Below are positions 10,285-17,750 of a stretch of 36,558 nucleotides of DNA, in pieces. The translations under genes were made by a program, and so were the position numbers. Within the stretch, counting starts at the first letter, position 1. Every line of letters starts with the position of its first letter. The stretch covers positions 1 through 36,558 of the forward strand of contig JACIWQ010000021.1 of NCBI GenBank assembly GCA_014360895.1. Direction: 5' to 3'. This stretch comes from Thermoflexales bacterium. Its GTDB lineage: Bacteria; Chloroflexota; Anaerolineae; B4-G1; DUEL01. The notes beneath the pieces are model-generated. The model was not told the DNA's origin. It saw nothing but the letters and a program-made list of their open reading frames with translations, and searched no databases.

Positions 10285-10856
10285 TCCCCGCGCCGCAGCC
10301 AGTACCAGGCCGACCGGGGACCGGAAGGGTCCTCTCCCCTCTCCTGCCGCTCCACCTGAAAGGCCGGGACAAGTAGGCGACGGACCTCTTCCGGAGCAAT
10401 CCCACGCCCCGGCGGGCCGTCGGGGCGGGGGAGAAACGCGTAGAGCATATAGAGGCCGCCGGGCCGGACCAACCGGGTGACCTCCGCCGCATACCGCTCC
10501 CGACCCTCCGGCGGGATACCGTGCAGGCAACCGATGTCCAGCGCCAGGTCAAAGGGACCGGTCAGAAAACCCAGGTCGGTCACGTCGGCGCGGTAGAAGC
10601 GGACGGGCAGGCGGGCGCGGCGGGCCCGCCGTCGCGCCTGCCAGATAGCGATGACGGAAAAATCCACCCCCACCACCTCCCAGCCGTGGCGGGCCAGGTA
10701 GAGACTGTTGGTCCCCGTCCCGCAGCCCAGGTCCAGCGCCCGCCCCGGCGGCAGTTCCCCTCGCTCCACCCCTTCCACCACCTCTGGCGGCGTGACCCCC
10801 GTATCCCAGGGGGCGTTTCCCAGAAGGTAGCGGAGTTCAAAGAACAGAGACCGCAT
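10257..10856 (-). CDS. Class I SAM-dependent methyltransferase
   Basis: A 199-residue single-domain methyltransferase. Motif I, ALDLGCGTGTNSLYLA (residues 40-55), and the acidic end of strand 2, GVDFS, define the SAM pocket. RADVTD and FDLALDIGCLHG follow. The overall form resembles the TehB/thiopurine-type small methyltransferases, but the substrate cannot be read from sequence. It starts 9 bases after the DUF3048 gene and is probably cotranscribed with it. The last residues, LLRPSGSQ, are encoded by a dispersed palindromic repeat, so the original C-terminus may have been replaced. Confidence 0.88.
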   Translation of the reverse strand: MRSLFFELRYLLGNAPWDTGVTPPEVVEGVERGELPPGRALDLGCGTGTNSLYLARHGWEVVGVDFSVIAIWQARRRARRARLPVRFYRADVTDLGFLTGPFDLALDIGCLHGIPPEGRERYAAEVTRLVRPGGLYMLYAFLPRPDGPPGRGIAPEEVRRLLVPAFQVERQERGEDPSGPRSAWYWLRRGELLRPSGSQ

Positions 10857-10865
10857 CGGTTGCCC

Positions 10866-12062
10866 CTACGGTTCTATCACCACCGGTATCTCCCACTGCC
10901 CCGCCGTCGGGACGACCTCAAAGAAGGTGGTGCCCGGCTTCAGGGGGATGGGGTTGCCCACCGGGTCGGTCAGCGTGAGCATGTCCCAGCGCCCCTCCCG
11001 GTTCCAGATGCCCTCTATAGCCACCCCGTCCCGCAGGATGACCGCGCGCCGGTACGGGTTATCCTGGTTCCAGAGCGCCCACTGGATGGAGAGCAGGCCG
11101 CTGTGGGGCTCCTCCACAATGTTCGTCAGCCACTGGGAGACGTAGAGGACAACGACGTTGGCCGCGCTCAACTGCTGTCCGTCCAGCGCGTCGGTATGGG
11201 CAATCCTGTTGGAGAAGCGGAGATACCGCCCGGAGGCCGGGTCGTAGGCCCATTCCGTCTCCAGTTGATGCCAGGAGATGCGCAGGCGGCGGGCCGGCGC
11301 GCCCTCGGTCGGGGGGGCGGCGGAGAAGACCATGCCCTCCAGCCCCTGCTGCCGTCCTTTCACCCCGTGGGCTTCTGCCCAGGCCCGCACCCGCCCCGGG
11401 TCCGTGTAGCCGGTATGCTCCAGCGGGACGTCCCGGCTGAAGTCCCGGTAGAAGGGGTCCGGGCTCAGCGTCTCGGGGAGGCTGTAGGAGACGATTCGGT
11501 CGGGGTAGAGGTCGGAATCCCGCATGATGTCCCGGACGCCGTCGCTGAAGCCCCAGCAGGCCAGCACCCCCTTGTAGATGGCGGTCAGTTCCAGGTCAAT
11601 CAACCGACCGCTACGGACGGGGCCCACCCGCGACGGGTCCTGGCTCAGGTAGATGGCCGTCCAGCGGGTGCCGTAGCGGAAGCCCTCGTTGTAGTGCTCA
11701 AAGATGAGGTCGGCGCTGTTGATGCCCGCCTGCGGCCAGACGTACTGGGGCGGGTAGTTGGTGATTTTGATGAGGACGGGCACCCGGTCCAGCAGTGCCT
11801 TATCCGCCACCACCTCACCGGTCAGCGGGTTGACGTTCTCCGGGATGGGCGTCGGCGTGGGGAGAGGCGTGGGGGTGGGGGAGGGGGCCGGGGTCGGCGA
11901 GGGCGGCAAGACCATGGTGGTCGGGCGGGGGGTCCGGGTGGGCGTCGGTGTGGCGGCGGGCGCCGGCCCCCCGCAACCGACCAGTCCGCCCAGAAGAGCC
12001 GTCAGCGCCGCCAGCAGAGTGATGGCAGAGAGAAAGAGCCGAAGGGTGCGAATAGGGTTCAT
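10866..12062 (-). CDS. DUF3048 domain-containing lipoprotein
   Basis: A 398-residue exported lipoprotein. The signal peptide ends in the lipobox LVGC with Cys30. A Thr/Pro-rich linker (about residues 36-75) precedes the DUF3048 domain, recognisable from NPLTGE, VLIKITNYPP, QAGINSADLIFEHYNEG and VGPVRSGRLIDLEL. The family includes YerB of Bacillus; its biochemical role is not established. AAGGAG precedes the ATG by nine bases. It lies 37 bases after the PEP-binding protein gene and 9 bases before the methyltransferase, so the three probably form one minus-strand operon. Confidence 0.92.
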   Translation of the reverse strand: MNPIRTLRLFLSAITLLAALTALLGGLVGCGGPAPAATPTPTRTPRPTTMVLPPSPTPAPSPTPTPLPTPTPIPENVNPLTGEVVADKALLDRVPVLIKITNYPPQYVWPQAGINSADLIFEHYNEGFRYGTRWTAIYLSQDPSRVGPVRSGRLIDLELTAIYKGVLACWGFSDGVRDIMRDSDLYPDRIVSYSLPETLSPDPFYRDFSRDVPLEHTGYTDPGRVRAWAEAHGVKGRQQGLEGMVFSAAPPTEGAPARRLRISWHQLETEWAYDPASGRYLRFSNRIAHTDALDGQQLSAANVVVLYVSQWLTNIVEEPHSGLLSIQWALWNQDNPYRRAVILRDGVAIEGIWNREGRWDMLTLTDPVGNPIPLKPGTTFFEVVPTAGQWEIPVVIEP

Positions 12063-12099
12063 GGGGCCGTTCTCCTTACTGCGGGTTTCGCCTTTCGTT

Positions 12100-14433
12100 T
12101 TACGCGGGTCGCAGGTACGCGACAGCTTTCTCTTCCTGGCTGTTCATCACCACGTCCAGGAGCCGTCCGCCGCAGACGGTCGGGATATGGATGACGCGCA
12201 CCACGTCCGCCAGGGGCGCGTCGGCGGGGAGCAGGGTGGGCAGAAGGTTGGGGCTCTGTTCAAAGAACTCCCGGCGGAAGAAATCCCCCTCGTCGGGGTA
12301 GAGGGCCAGCGGATAGATGTGGGCTTCTACCAGGTCCTGGAAGAAATGAGTCCCGTAGGAGACCTCGGGAGTGCCCGCCGGACCGGCGAAGGCGATCTCT
12401 ATCAGCATGGAGGTGTTGTAGATGTCCGCGTAGCCCACTTTGACGCCCAGGGAGATGTTGGAACTGCCCCAGCGGCCCGGGCCGAGGAGGATGTAGCGGC
12501 GGCCGGCCAGCCGCTCGTTGATCCGCCCCACGACCCGCCCGACCTCGTAGCGGGTGGAATCGTCCGGGATCGCTCCATAGCGGTGGGGGTCCACGTAGAC
12601 GACGTACTCCACCCCCGAGACGACGCCGTCGGGCACCAGCCGGGTGGCGACGAAGAGGATGTCTTCCGGAGCTAGCGTCGTCGGGAGGGAGCGCGTGGTG
12701 GCAGCTTCCCGTCTGGATAACGGACGACACTGCAACAGGTGGACCACGAAGCGGGGGTGGGGACGGCCGGGGATGATGTCCAGGGTGAATTCTACGTCTA
12801 CGGGGCGCCCGTATGCCCGCGCGAGCTGGTGCAGAATGGCCCGCATCAGGTCGGTGAAGGACCGTTCCCGGAGCAGACGGTCAAAAGTGAGGACGATGTT
12901 GCCGGGGGTGACTTCTCCGGCGAAGAGAATGTCCTTCAGATAGTCGTCTTGCCAGAGAGAGGCCAGGTACGCCAATCCGGGGTAGTCGGGGCCGAGGACA
13001 TGGGAAATCGGGAGCGAACGGAACTCGTTTGCTTCCAGGTCAATGACGTCTATGAAGTGCTGAGAATATTTGCGGATGTCGGCGGGATGGACTTCGGGCC
13101 GCAGGGTGGGGTGGCTCAGGGCGACCATACGGGGGTAATCCCCGGCGACGCGCTCCACCGCCCGGGTGCCCAGCCCGCAGACGATGCGCATGAAGCCCTC
13201 TTCGGGATCAATGCGCGGCGTCCAGCGGAACGGATTCCGGCTGAAAGCTACCCCGGCGGCCTGAGGGAAGAAGTACCGTCCATACCGGAGGCCCTCCATC
13301 TGCTGGATGAGGACGGCCATGCGCTCGTCGTAGTCCAGCAGGCCCACCTGTCGGCGGTAGAGGAGGGCATCGGGGTTGAGCGTGCTGGCGTAGACCCGGC
13401 GGATGGCGTCCAGGACGGCCTGCAGGTTCTCTCGCGGGCCGGCCTGGTTGGGGCAGAAGATGCTCTCGTACTTGCCCGCAAAGGAGGTGCCGAAGTTATC
13501 TTCCAAGAGACTGGAGGAACGGACGATGAGGGGGACTTTCCCCAGGCGGTCCAGTTCCCTGGAAAGAGCTTCCACCACGTATGGGGGGAACTCGCCTTCG
13601 GCGAAGCGACGGTGGATTTCCGGGTACTCCGTCCGGATTTCCTCTTCGGTTTTGTACTTCTGGTCAAAGAACGGGTAGAGATTGTTGTGGGCGATGAAGT
13701 CGTAGAAGACGTCCGCGCCCAGAAAGACCGACTCTGGGATGACGACGTGCTCCGAAAGGGGGAGGGGAGCATCGGCGCTATCGGCCTGGAGGATTTTGTG
13801 GGCCAGGAGCATCCCGGCGGCCTTTCCGCCGATTTTGCCCCGACCGATGCGGCGGCGGCGGATTTCCTTCAGGTCGGTGATATTGAAGTACTCCCGCGCC
13901 ACCCCCAGAAAGCCTAATTGGTCGCTGATCATCCCCCGGATGATGACGACGTAAATCTGGCGCAGGTGGTGGATGATTTTCTCCCGCTTTTCGGGGGGCA
14001 ACTGCTCGTACTGCTCCGCCTGGGGAAAGAGGAGGTCCCAGGGGGCCAGTTCGGGGTTGAAGGTGAGGACGATTTCCTCTTCCGGCCGGCGGGGGCGCAG
14101 CGCGGCGCGGACGATGTCCTCAAACAGCGAATAGGGCAGGTTCAGGGCGAAGTAGAAGTCGGTCAGGTAGTCACGGATGATGCGGAGCCGCTCCTCCCAT
14201 TCTTCCGCCGACTCCTGGAAGAGGGGCTCGGTCAGGCCCTCTTCCTGCTGAGTGAGGATGGCCTTGGCCCGGACCTCGGCCTCAAACCGTTCCGGGGTGA
14301 TGATGCCGCGCGCGAACATCTCCTGGCGCATCCGCTCCCGAATCTGGCGGGCCAGGATGGGGTATTCGGAGAGGGCCAGATAGATCGCCAGGACTTTGGG
14401 CCACTCGTGCGAGCCAAAGGGTGCTCCGTTCAT
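12100..14433 (-). CDS. PEP/pyruvate-binding (PPDK N-terminal ATP-grasp) domain protein
   Basis: A 777-residue cytosolic protein. After about 230 residues of unassigned helical sequence comes the ATP-grasp-like domain of PEP synthase and PPDK: GRGKIGGKAAGMLLAHKIL, then VPLIVRSSSLLEDNFGTSFAGKYES, AGVAFSRNPF-type and VDVEFTLD elements. It lacks the phosphohistidine swivel motif and the C-terminal PEP/pyruvate barrel, so it cannot run the full PEP synthase reaction alone. A final region of ~170 residues (GPGRWGSSN, VGYADIYN) follows. No Shine-Dalgarno precedes the ATG and the predicted -10 is five bases from the likely start site, suggesting a leaderless mRNA. Its function is unknown. Confidence 0.85.
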   Translation of the reverse strand: MNGAPFGSHEWPKVLAIYLALSEYPILARQIRERMRQEMFARGIITPERFEAEVRAKAILTQQEEGLTEPLFQESAEEWEERLRIIRDYLTDFYFALNLPYSLFEDIVRAALRPRRPEEEIVLTFNPELAPWDLLFPQAEQYEQLPPEKREKIIHHLRQIYVVIIRGMISDQLGFLGVAREYFNITDLKEIRRRRIGRGKIGGKAAGMLLAHKILQADSADAPLPLSEHVVIPESVFLGADVFYDFIAHNNLYPFFDQKYKTEEEIRTEYPEIHRRFAEGEFPPYVVEALSRELDRLGKVPLIVRSSSLLEDNFGTSFAGKYESIFCPNQAGPRENLQAVLDAIRRVYASTLNPDALLYRRQVGLLDYDERMAVLIQQMEGLRYGRYFFPQAAGVAFSRNPFRWTPRIDPEEGFMRIVCGLGTRAVERVAGDYPRMVALSHPTLRPEVHPADIRKYSQHFIDVIDLEANEFRSLPISHVLGPDYPGLAYLASLWQDDYLKDILFAGEVTPGNIVLTFDRLLRERSFTDLMRAILHQLARAYGRPVDVEFTLDIIPGRPHPRFVVHLLQCRPLSRREAATTRSLPTTLAPEDILFVATRLVPDGVVSGVEYVVYVDPHRYGAIPDDSTRYEVGRVVGRINERLAGRRYILLGPGRWGSSNISLGVKVGYADIYNTSMLIEIAFAGPAGTPEVSYGTHFFQDLVEAHIYPLALYPDEGDFFRREFFEQSPNLLPTLLPADAPLADVVRVIHIPTVCGGRLLDVVMNSQEEKAVAYLRPA

Positions 14434-14442
14434 ACTGGCGAA

Positions 14443-14470
14443 ATTTTACCACAAAGGCGCGGAGGTACAA
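14443..14470 (-). promoter_or_regulatory. Promoter for the PEP-binding protein gene, probably leaderless
   Basis: On the minus strand, the -35 TTGTAC (14470-14465), a 16-bp spacer and the -10 TAAAAT (14448-14443) form a plausible sigma-70 promoter. A start at A14436 would leave only about 3 nt before the ATG at 14433, and no Shine-Dalgarno is visible. Confidence 0.55.
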
Positions 14471-14479
14471 AGCGCGGCG

Positions 14480-14510
14480 AAAAAACAGGGGCGACGCAGA
14501 GCGTCGCCCC
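14480..14510 (-). terminator. Intrinsic terminator of the BMP-family gene
   Basis: Read on the minus strand, a perfect 10-bp stem GGGGCGACGC/GCGTCGCCCC (14510-14501 and 14497-14488, loop of 3) is followed by TG and a run of six T (14485-14480). It lies about 30 bases after the stop of the BMP-family gene and insulates the PEP-binding gene from it. Read on the plus strand the hairpin is followed by TTCTTTT, so it may act both ways. Confidence 0.9.
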
Positions 14511-14541
14511 TTCTTTTCAGACCGGCCCGACACCGGAGGGG

Positions 14542-15573
14542 TTACTTCCAGCCGGTGTCAATCGTGCCGTCCTTGATCCCCTTGGCGACCTCTTCCAGTT
14601 CGGCCTTCAGGCTGGCGGGCACGTCGTCGTCAAACTCGTGGAAGGGGGCGATGCCCACACCGCCGTTGCTCAGCGTGCCCACGTACACACCGCCCTGGAA
14701 CTTGCCCTCCACGGCCATCTTGATGGCATCCCGGACGGCGATGTGCATGTTCTTCATCACGCTGGTCAGGACCACCGGGCAGTACTCGGCGGCGCTGACG
14801 CACCAGTCGGTGTCCACGCCGATGAGCATGGTGCCGGGGTGGTCCTTGACGGCGGCGGCGGTGCCCAGGCCGACCGGGCCGGCAACGGGCATGATGATGT
14901 CCGCGCCCTCGGCGATGAGGTCCTCACCCGCGCGGCGGCCGTCGTCGGTGGACTCAAAGTTGCCCACGAAGAGGCCCTCGTCCTTGGCGGTATCCCAACC
15001 CAGCACCTGGACGTTGGTGCCGTGCTTCTGGTTGTAGTACTTCACCCCGTACTCAAAGCCGACCATGAAGATGGTGACCGGGGGGATCTTGATACCGCCG
15101 AAGGTACCCACCTTACCGGTCTTGGTCATTCCGGCGGCCAGGTACCCGGCCAGGAAGGCCGCCTCATCGGTGGCGAAGGTCAGGCCCAGGACGTTGGGGA
15201 TGGGCGGGTCGTAGGCGAAGTCCACGATGGCGAACTTCACGTTCGGGTTCTGCTCGGCGAACTTCTTGGTGTCGTCGCCCAGCAGGAAGCCGACGGTGAT
15301 GATCATGTCGTAACCCTGGTCAATGAACTGGGTGATGTTGGAGGCGTAGTCCGCCTGCTGCTGGGACTCCAGATAGGCGACCTCCACGCCCAGTTCCTGC
15401 TTCGCCAGTTCCATCCCCTGCCACGACGTGGCGTTGAAGGACTTGTCGTCAATCCCGCCGACGTCGGTGACCATGCCGACGCGGAACTTCTTTTCCGGCG
15501 TCGGCTTGGGGCCGCAGGCTACCAGAGAGGCCAGCAGCATCAGAGTAATGAAGGTCAGGACCCACTTCCGCAT
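14542..15573 (-). CDS. BMP family (PnrA/Med-like) ABC transporter substrate-binding lipoprotein
   Basis: Surface lipoprotein of the basic membrane protein family, whose characterised members bind purine nucleosides for ABC import. The signal peptide ends in the lipobox LVAC with Cys20. The mature protein has the family hallmarks FRVGMVTDVGGIDDKSFN, ITVGFLLGDD, FATDEAAFLAGYLAAGMTKTGKVG and the ligand-site region ADIIMPVAGPVGLGT with IGVDTDWC. At 343 residues it is full length. A strong GGAGGAG site precedes the ATG. No permease or ATPase gene is adjacent, so the transporter partners lie elsewhere. It has its own promoter, a ~140-nt leader and a terminator. Confidence 0.93.
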   Translation of the reverse strand: MRKWVLTFITLMLLASLVACGPKPTPEKKFRVGMVTDVGGIDDKSFNATSWQGMELAKQELGVEVAYLESQQQADYASNITQFIDQGYDMIITVGFLLGDDTKKFAEQNPNVKFAIVDFAYDPPIPNVLGLTFATDEAAFLAGYLAAGMTKTGKVGTFGGIKIPPVTIFMVGFEYGVKYYNQKHGTNVQVLGWDTAKDEGLFVGNFESTDDGRRAGEDLIAEGADIIMPVAGPVGLGTAAAVKDHPGTMLIGVDTDWCVSAAEYCPVVLTSVMKNMHIAVRDAIKMAVEGKFQGGVYVGTLSNGGVGIAPFHEFDDDVPASLKAELEEVAKGIKDGTIDTGWK

Positions 15574-15721
15574 GGTTTTCTCCTCCTGAATTGGATTTGG
15601 GGTTTATTGGTGGATACACAGAAGACTTGTGGTGGGGTCAGCAAACACTCAATCTGAAATGGTTCGCACACCACCTCCTGGAGAGATGTTGGGATGCGAT
15701 GGGTTGTGCCATTGTGCTTCT
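15574..15721 (-). other. Long untranslated leader of the BMP-family gene
   Basis: From the predicted start near 15715 to the ATG at 15573 there are about 140 untranslated bases on the minus strand. No ORF with a ribosome site is evident and I do not recognise a known riboswitch. A leader this long before a nucleoside-type binding protein could hold an RNA regulator, but the sequence itself does not show one clearly. Confidence 0.4.
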
Positions 15722-15749
15722 ATTATGCCCCAAATTTGCCAGAAGTCAA
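15722..15749 (-). promoter_or_regulatory. Promoter of the BMP-family gene
   Basis: On the minus strand, the -35 TTGACT (15749-15744), a 16-bp spacer and the -10 CATAAT (15727-15722) each match the consensus at five of six positions. It directly adjoins the large palindromic element at 15764-15997. Confidence 0.7.
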
Positions 15750-15763
15750 GTGCAGGTTGCTCT

Positions 15764-15997
15764 GAGGTTCGGACAAAAGTTGAGACGGGCTCGTCCTCAC
15801 CCCTCCCCCGGCCCCACGGCCACGCCGCGAGCGGCTCGCCGCGTGGCGGGGCGAGGCCCCTCGGGCCGTGGCCCTTCGGGCCACCCCCTCCCCTCTCCTG
15901 ACCGAGGGTCAGGAGAAGGGAGGGGGTAGCGGCGAAGCCGCTGGGGGTGGGGTGAGGAACCGCGCAAATCCCCTGTCCGAACTCGCGTCCGAACCTC
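15764..15997. repeat. Large nested palindromic element
   Basis: Outer inverted arms GAGGTTCGGAC (15764-15774) and GTCCGAACCTC (15987-15997) enclose a core at 15795-15957. The core begins CCTCACCCCTCCCCC and ends GGGGGTGGGGTGAGG, its near inverse complement. Inside are further hairpins: CCACGG...CCGTGG-type arms, GGCCC-ttc-GGGCC, CTCCTGACC-GAGG-GTCAGGAG and AGCGGC-gaa-GCCGCT. No coding sequence is convincing here. The stretch 15998-16274 holds only the approach to the next gene; I see nothing definite in it. Confidence 0.85.
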
Positions 15998-16274
15998 ATC
16001 AGGTTGCTGAGGTTGGGCCAGGGTTGGGACAGGGGCGTTTGCGGAAGTCCCTCTCTCCTTTCTCCGCGCCGCACAGCGGCATATGTTTGCTCCCTTCAAG
16101 AAGGGGACGGAGTTTTCTGTGAGCATCCCGTTAGATCCCGGTCAGGCGGCTGTAAAATGCTGAGGGACGGGCGGTTAGAGGGGTGGGGGAGAAGTGAGAG
16201 TGAGCGGAGCTTGTTTTTGCTCTATCATCATGGTGAATCCAGGATAATCGGGTCGTGAAGCAAGGAGGTGCGCC

Positions 16275-16628
16275 ATGGCTCCCAGAATGATGGAAGTCGG
16301 GCTGAATTTCTCTTGTGACCGTCTGTTGCCGGGGGAGGAGTGTTATTTCCGGTTACCGGGAAGGATGGTGGTGGTCCAGGGGGCCGGGCTTCCCGCCCTG
16401 GTTTTCTACCGGAGTGGCCGACTGATCTGCGATTGCCCGGCAGCGCGGGCAAATGACGGGGAGTGCCAGCACACCCAGGCTCTCCGGGGTGGCCTGTGGG
16501 CCCATCTGTTTATGTGCCCCAAAAGGTATGGAATCAAGACGTACACCGGGGACTGGTGCCAGGAGATGGGCCATCGCCTGACCATCCATACGGCGGCGGT
16601 TCCAGAATCTTCGGTCACGGTTTATTGA
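16275..16628 (+). CDS. Small SWIM-type zinc-finger protein
   Basis: A 117-residue protein with no recognised long homology, but with a textbook SWIM zinc-finger pattern CxCx(9)CxH: Cys52, Cys54, Cys64 and His66 (ICDCPAARANDGECQH). SWIM motifs usually sit in larger DNA- or protein-interacting proteins; here the finger is nearly the whole protein. It has two further cysteines (14, 23) upstream and two (about 81 and 94) downstream. AGGAGG precedes the ATG at good spacing. It stands 11 bases before a small membrane-protein gene. A binding role is inferred from the motif alone; the partner is unknown. Confidence 0.75.
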   Translation: MAPRMMEVGLNFSCDRLLPGEECYFRLPGRMVVVQGAGLPALVFYRSGRLICDCPAARANDGECQHTQALRGGLWAHLFMCPKRYGIKTYTGDWCQEMGHRLTIHTAAVPESSVTVY

Positions 16629-16639
16629 AGGAGGGTACG

Positions 16640-16825
16640 ATGAGCGGGAACCCGTTCTTTGACGCCTTCTGTGGGATGGTTCTCTTGATCGGGATTGTCG
16701 CGGCATTGTTCTGCCTGATTCTCGCCCTGGTGAACAGCCGGGAGCGCGGGGCTGCCGGCCTTTTCGTACTGTCTGCTCTCTTCTGCTGCTTCCTGGTTGT
16801 TCTTATTTCATCGCTTGTCTTCTGA
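16640..16825 (+). CDS. Small two-helix membrane protein
   Basis: A 61-residue hydrophobic protein starting MSGNPFFDAF. Two predicted membrane segments (about residues 12-31 and 39-60) are separated by a short basic loop NSRERG. The ATG at 16640 has a strong GAAGGAGGG site just upstream, which supports real translation despite the small size. It follows the SWIM protein gene by 11 bases and is likely cotranscribed. I do not recognise a family; function unknown. Confidence 0.65.
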   Translation: MSGNPFFDAFCGMVLLIGIVAALFCLILALVNSRERGAAGLFVLSALFCCFLVVLISSLVF

Positions 16826-16840
16826 AGAAAGGGGGCCGAA

Positions 16841-16933
16841 ATGAGACCGTCTCTTTGCCTCTTCGCGTTTATCCACGACAAAGCCGTCTGTGTCGGCGTG
16901 GTCTGCGGGACCTCCGGTGGAGCGCTCCGATGA
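16841..16933 (+). CDS. Candidate 30-residue ORF
   Basis: A short ORF (MRPSLCLFAF start) begins 15 bases after the preceding small membrane-protein gene and has AAAGGGGG about eight bases upstream. Nothing else supports it: no family, no membrane segment. The rest of 16826-17029 shows a weak hairpin near 16951-16975 but no T-tract. Confidence 0.2.
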   Translation: MRPSLCLFAFIHDKAVCVGVVCGTSGGALR

Positions 16934-17029
16934 CCCCAAAGGGGACGGTGGTCGCCAAAGGCCACCGCCGCTTCCCCCAACCTTCTGCCTGTCCCTGCCC
17001 CTCACCGATGCCCAGGGATACGGCCATTG

Positions 17030-17058
17030 TTGACGTCCCGGCCAGGATGTGCTACAAT
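17030..17058 (+). promoter_or_regulatory. Strong sigma-70-type promoter
   Basis: The -35 TTGACG (17030-17035), a 17-bp spacer, and the -10 TACAAT (17053-17058) with a TGc extended -10 form the best promoter in this region. It lies 18 bases upstream of the ATG of a small membrane-protein gene and could also serve xseB and the genes after it. Confidence 0.8.
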
Positions 17059-17076
17059 CAAGGCCGGGAGGGCAGT

Positions 17077-17289
17077 ATGCTGGCAAAACTGGTCAAAGCA
17101 ACCAGCGATTTCCTGGCCAGGGCGCCGGGGCTTCTGGTGGTCATCGGCATGGGGTTCATCGGGCTGAACTTCATCCTCCAATTGCTGCCACCCTGGCCGG
17201 TGATCGGCTGGATGGCCCGAACCCATCTCTGGCTCCACGTGGGCCTTCTGCTCGGCCTGTTTGGCCTGCTGGTCGCCCGCGTGTTGTGA
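17077..17289 (+). CDS. Small two-helix membrane protein
   Basis: A 70-residue protein (MLAKLVKATSDFLARAPG start). An N-terminal amphipathic stretch is followed by two predicted membrane segments (about residues 18-38 and 48-69). GGGAGG precedes the ATG and a near-consensus promoter lies directly upstream, which makes expression likely. No family is recognised. It is different in sequence from the other small membrane protein at 16640. Confidence 0.65.
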   Translation: MLAKLVKATSDFLARAPGLLVVIGMGFIGLNFILQLLPPWPVIGWMARTHLWLHVGLLLGLFGLLVARVL

Positions 17290-17313
17290 GATGGCCTTCG
17301 GCGGCAGCTTGGG

Positions 17314-17335
17314 GGACAACTGCGAGCAGTTGTCC
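17314..17335. repeat. Short perfect hairpin after the small membrane-protein gene
   Basis: GGACAACTG (17314-17322) and CAGTTGTCC (17327-17335) form a 9-bp stem with loop CGAG, 24 bases after the stop. There is no T-tract, so it is not a standard intrinsic terminator. Confidence 0.6.
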
Positions 17336-17372
17336 ACACTGCAACCGCACGGGGGTGGAAGGGTTTTGCGGT

Positions 17373-17481
17373 GGGCGAGGTAGCCCCCTCGGGCCGAGGC
17401 CCCTTGGGGCGTGGCCCTGTGGGCTATCGGAGAGCCCCGAAGGGGCTTCGCAGGATAAGCCCAATGCCTTTAGCGTCGGGC
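17373..17481 (-). repeat. Inverted copy of the palindromic repeat family seen at 129-374
   Basis: Read on the minus strand this stretch begins CCCGACGCT and continues with TGCGAAGCCCCTTCGGGGCT, then CCTCGGCCCGAGG and CTACCTCGCCC. These match in order the elements at 131-310. The copy is diverged and lacks the duplicated 64-bp unit. It separates the small membrane-protein gene from xseB. Confidence 0.7.
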
Positions 17482-17506
17482 AGATGCTTTGGAGCAGGAG
17501 CAGGAT

Positions 17507-17728
17507 ATGAAGCCGGTCTCTGAGATGACGTTTGAGGAAGCCTTCGCCGAACTGGAAGAGGTGGTCCGCAAACTGGAGGCGGGTGGATTGACGCTGGAAG
17601 AGAGCCTGGCCCTCTATGAGCGGGGTCAGGCTCTGGCCGTGTACTGTGGTCGGCAACTGGACCAGGCCGAACTGAAGGTCAGCCAGTTGGCCCCTAACGG
17701 TGCCCTCCTCCCATTTGAGCCGGTATAA
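17507..17728 (+). CDS. xseB: Exodeoxyribonuclease VII small subunit
   Basis: The small subunit binds XseA in several copies to form ExoVII, a single-strand DNA exonuclease. The 73-residue product has the full family pattern MTFEEAFAELEEVVRKLEAG, then LTLEESLALYERG. ATG 17507 is preferred because AGGAG lies just upstream; an in-frame TTG at 17489 overlaps that site. xseA is not in this window. The glycosyltransferase gene begins 22 bases later. Confidence 0.93.
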   Translation: MKPVSEMTFEEAFAELEEVVRKLEAGGLTLEESLALYERGQALAVYCGRQLDQAELKVSQLAPNGALLPFEPV

Positions 17729-17750
17729 GCGGTTGGTCACCCCCCGCTCC

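Noticed and set aside
13918-15657. 579-residue plus-strand ORF opposite the PEP-binding and BMP-family genes
   Set aside because: It spans two real antisense genes and their terminator, and its composition is His/Asp/Gly-rich shadow sequence.
16130-16158. Promoter with -10 TAAAAT upstream of the SWIM gene
   Set aside because: The -35 match is poor and the site is more than 100 bases from the ATG; not strong enough to list.
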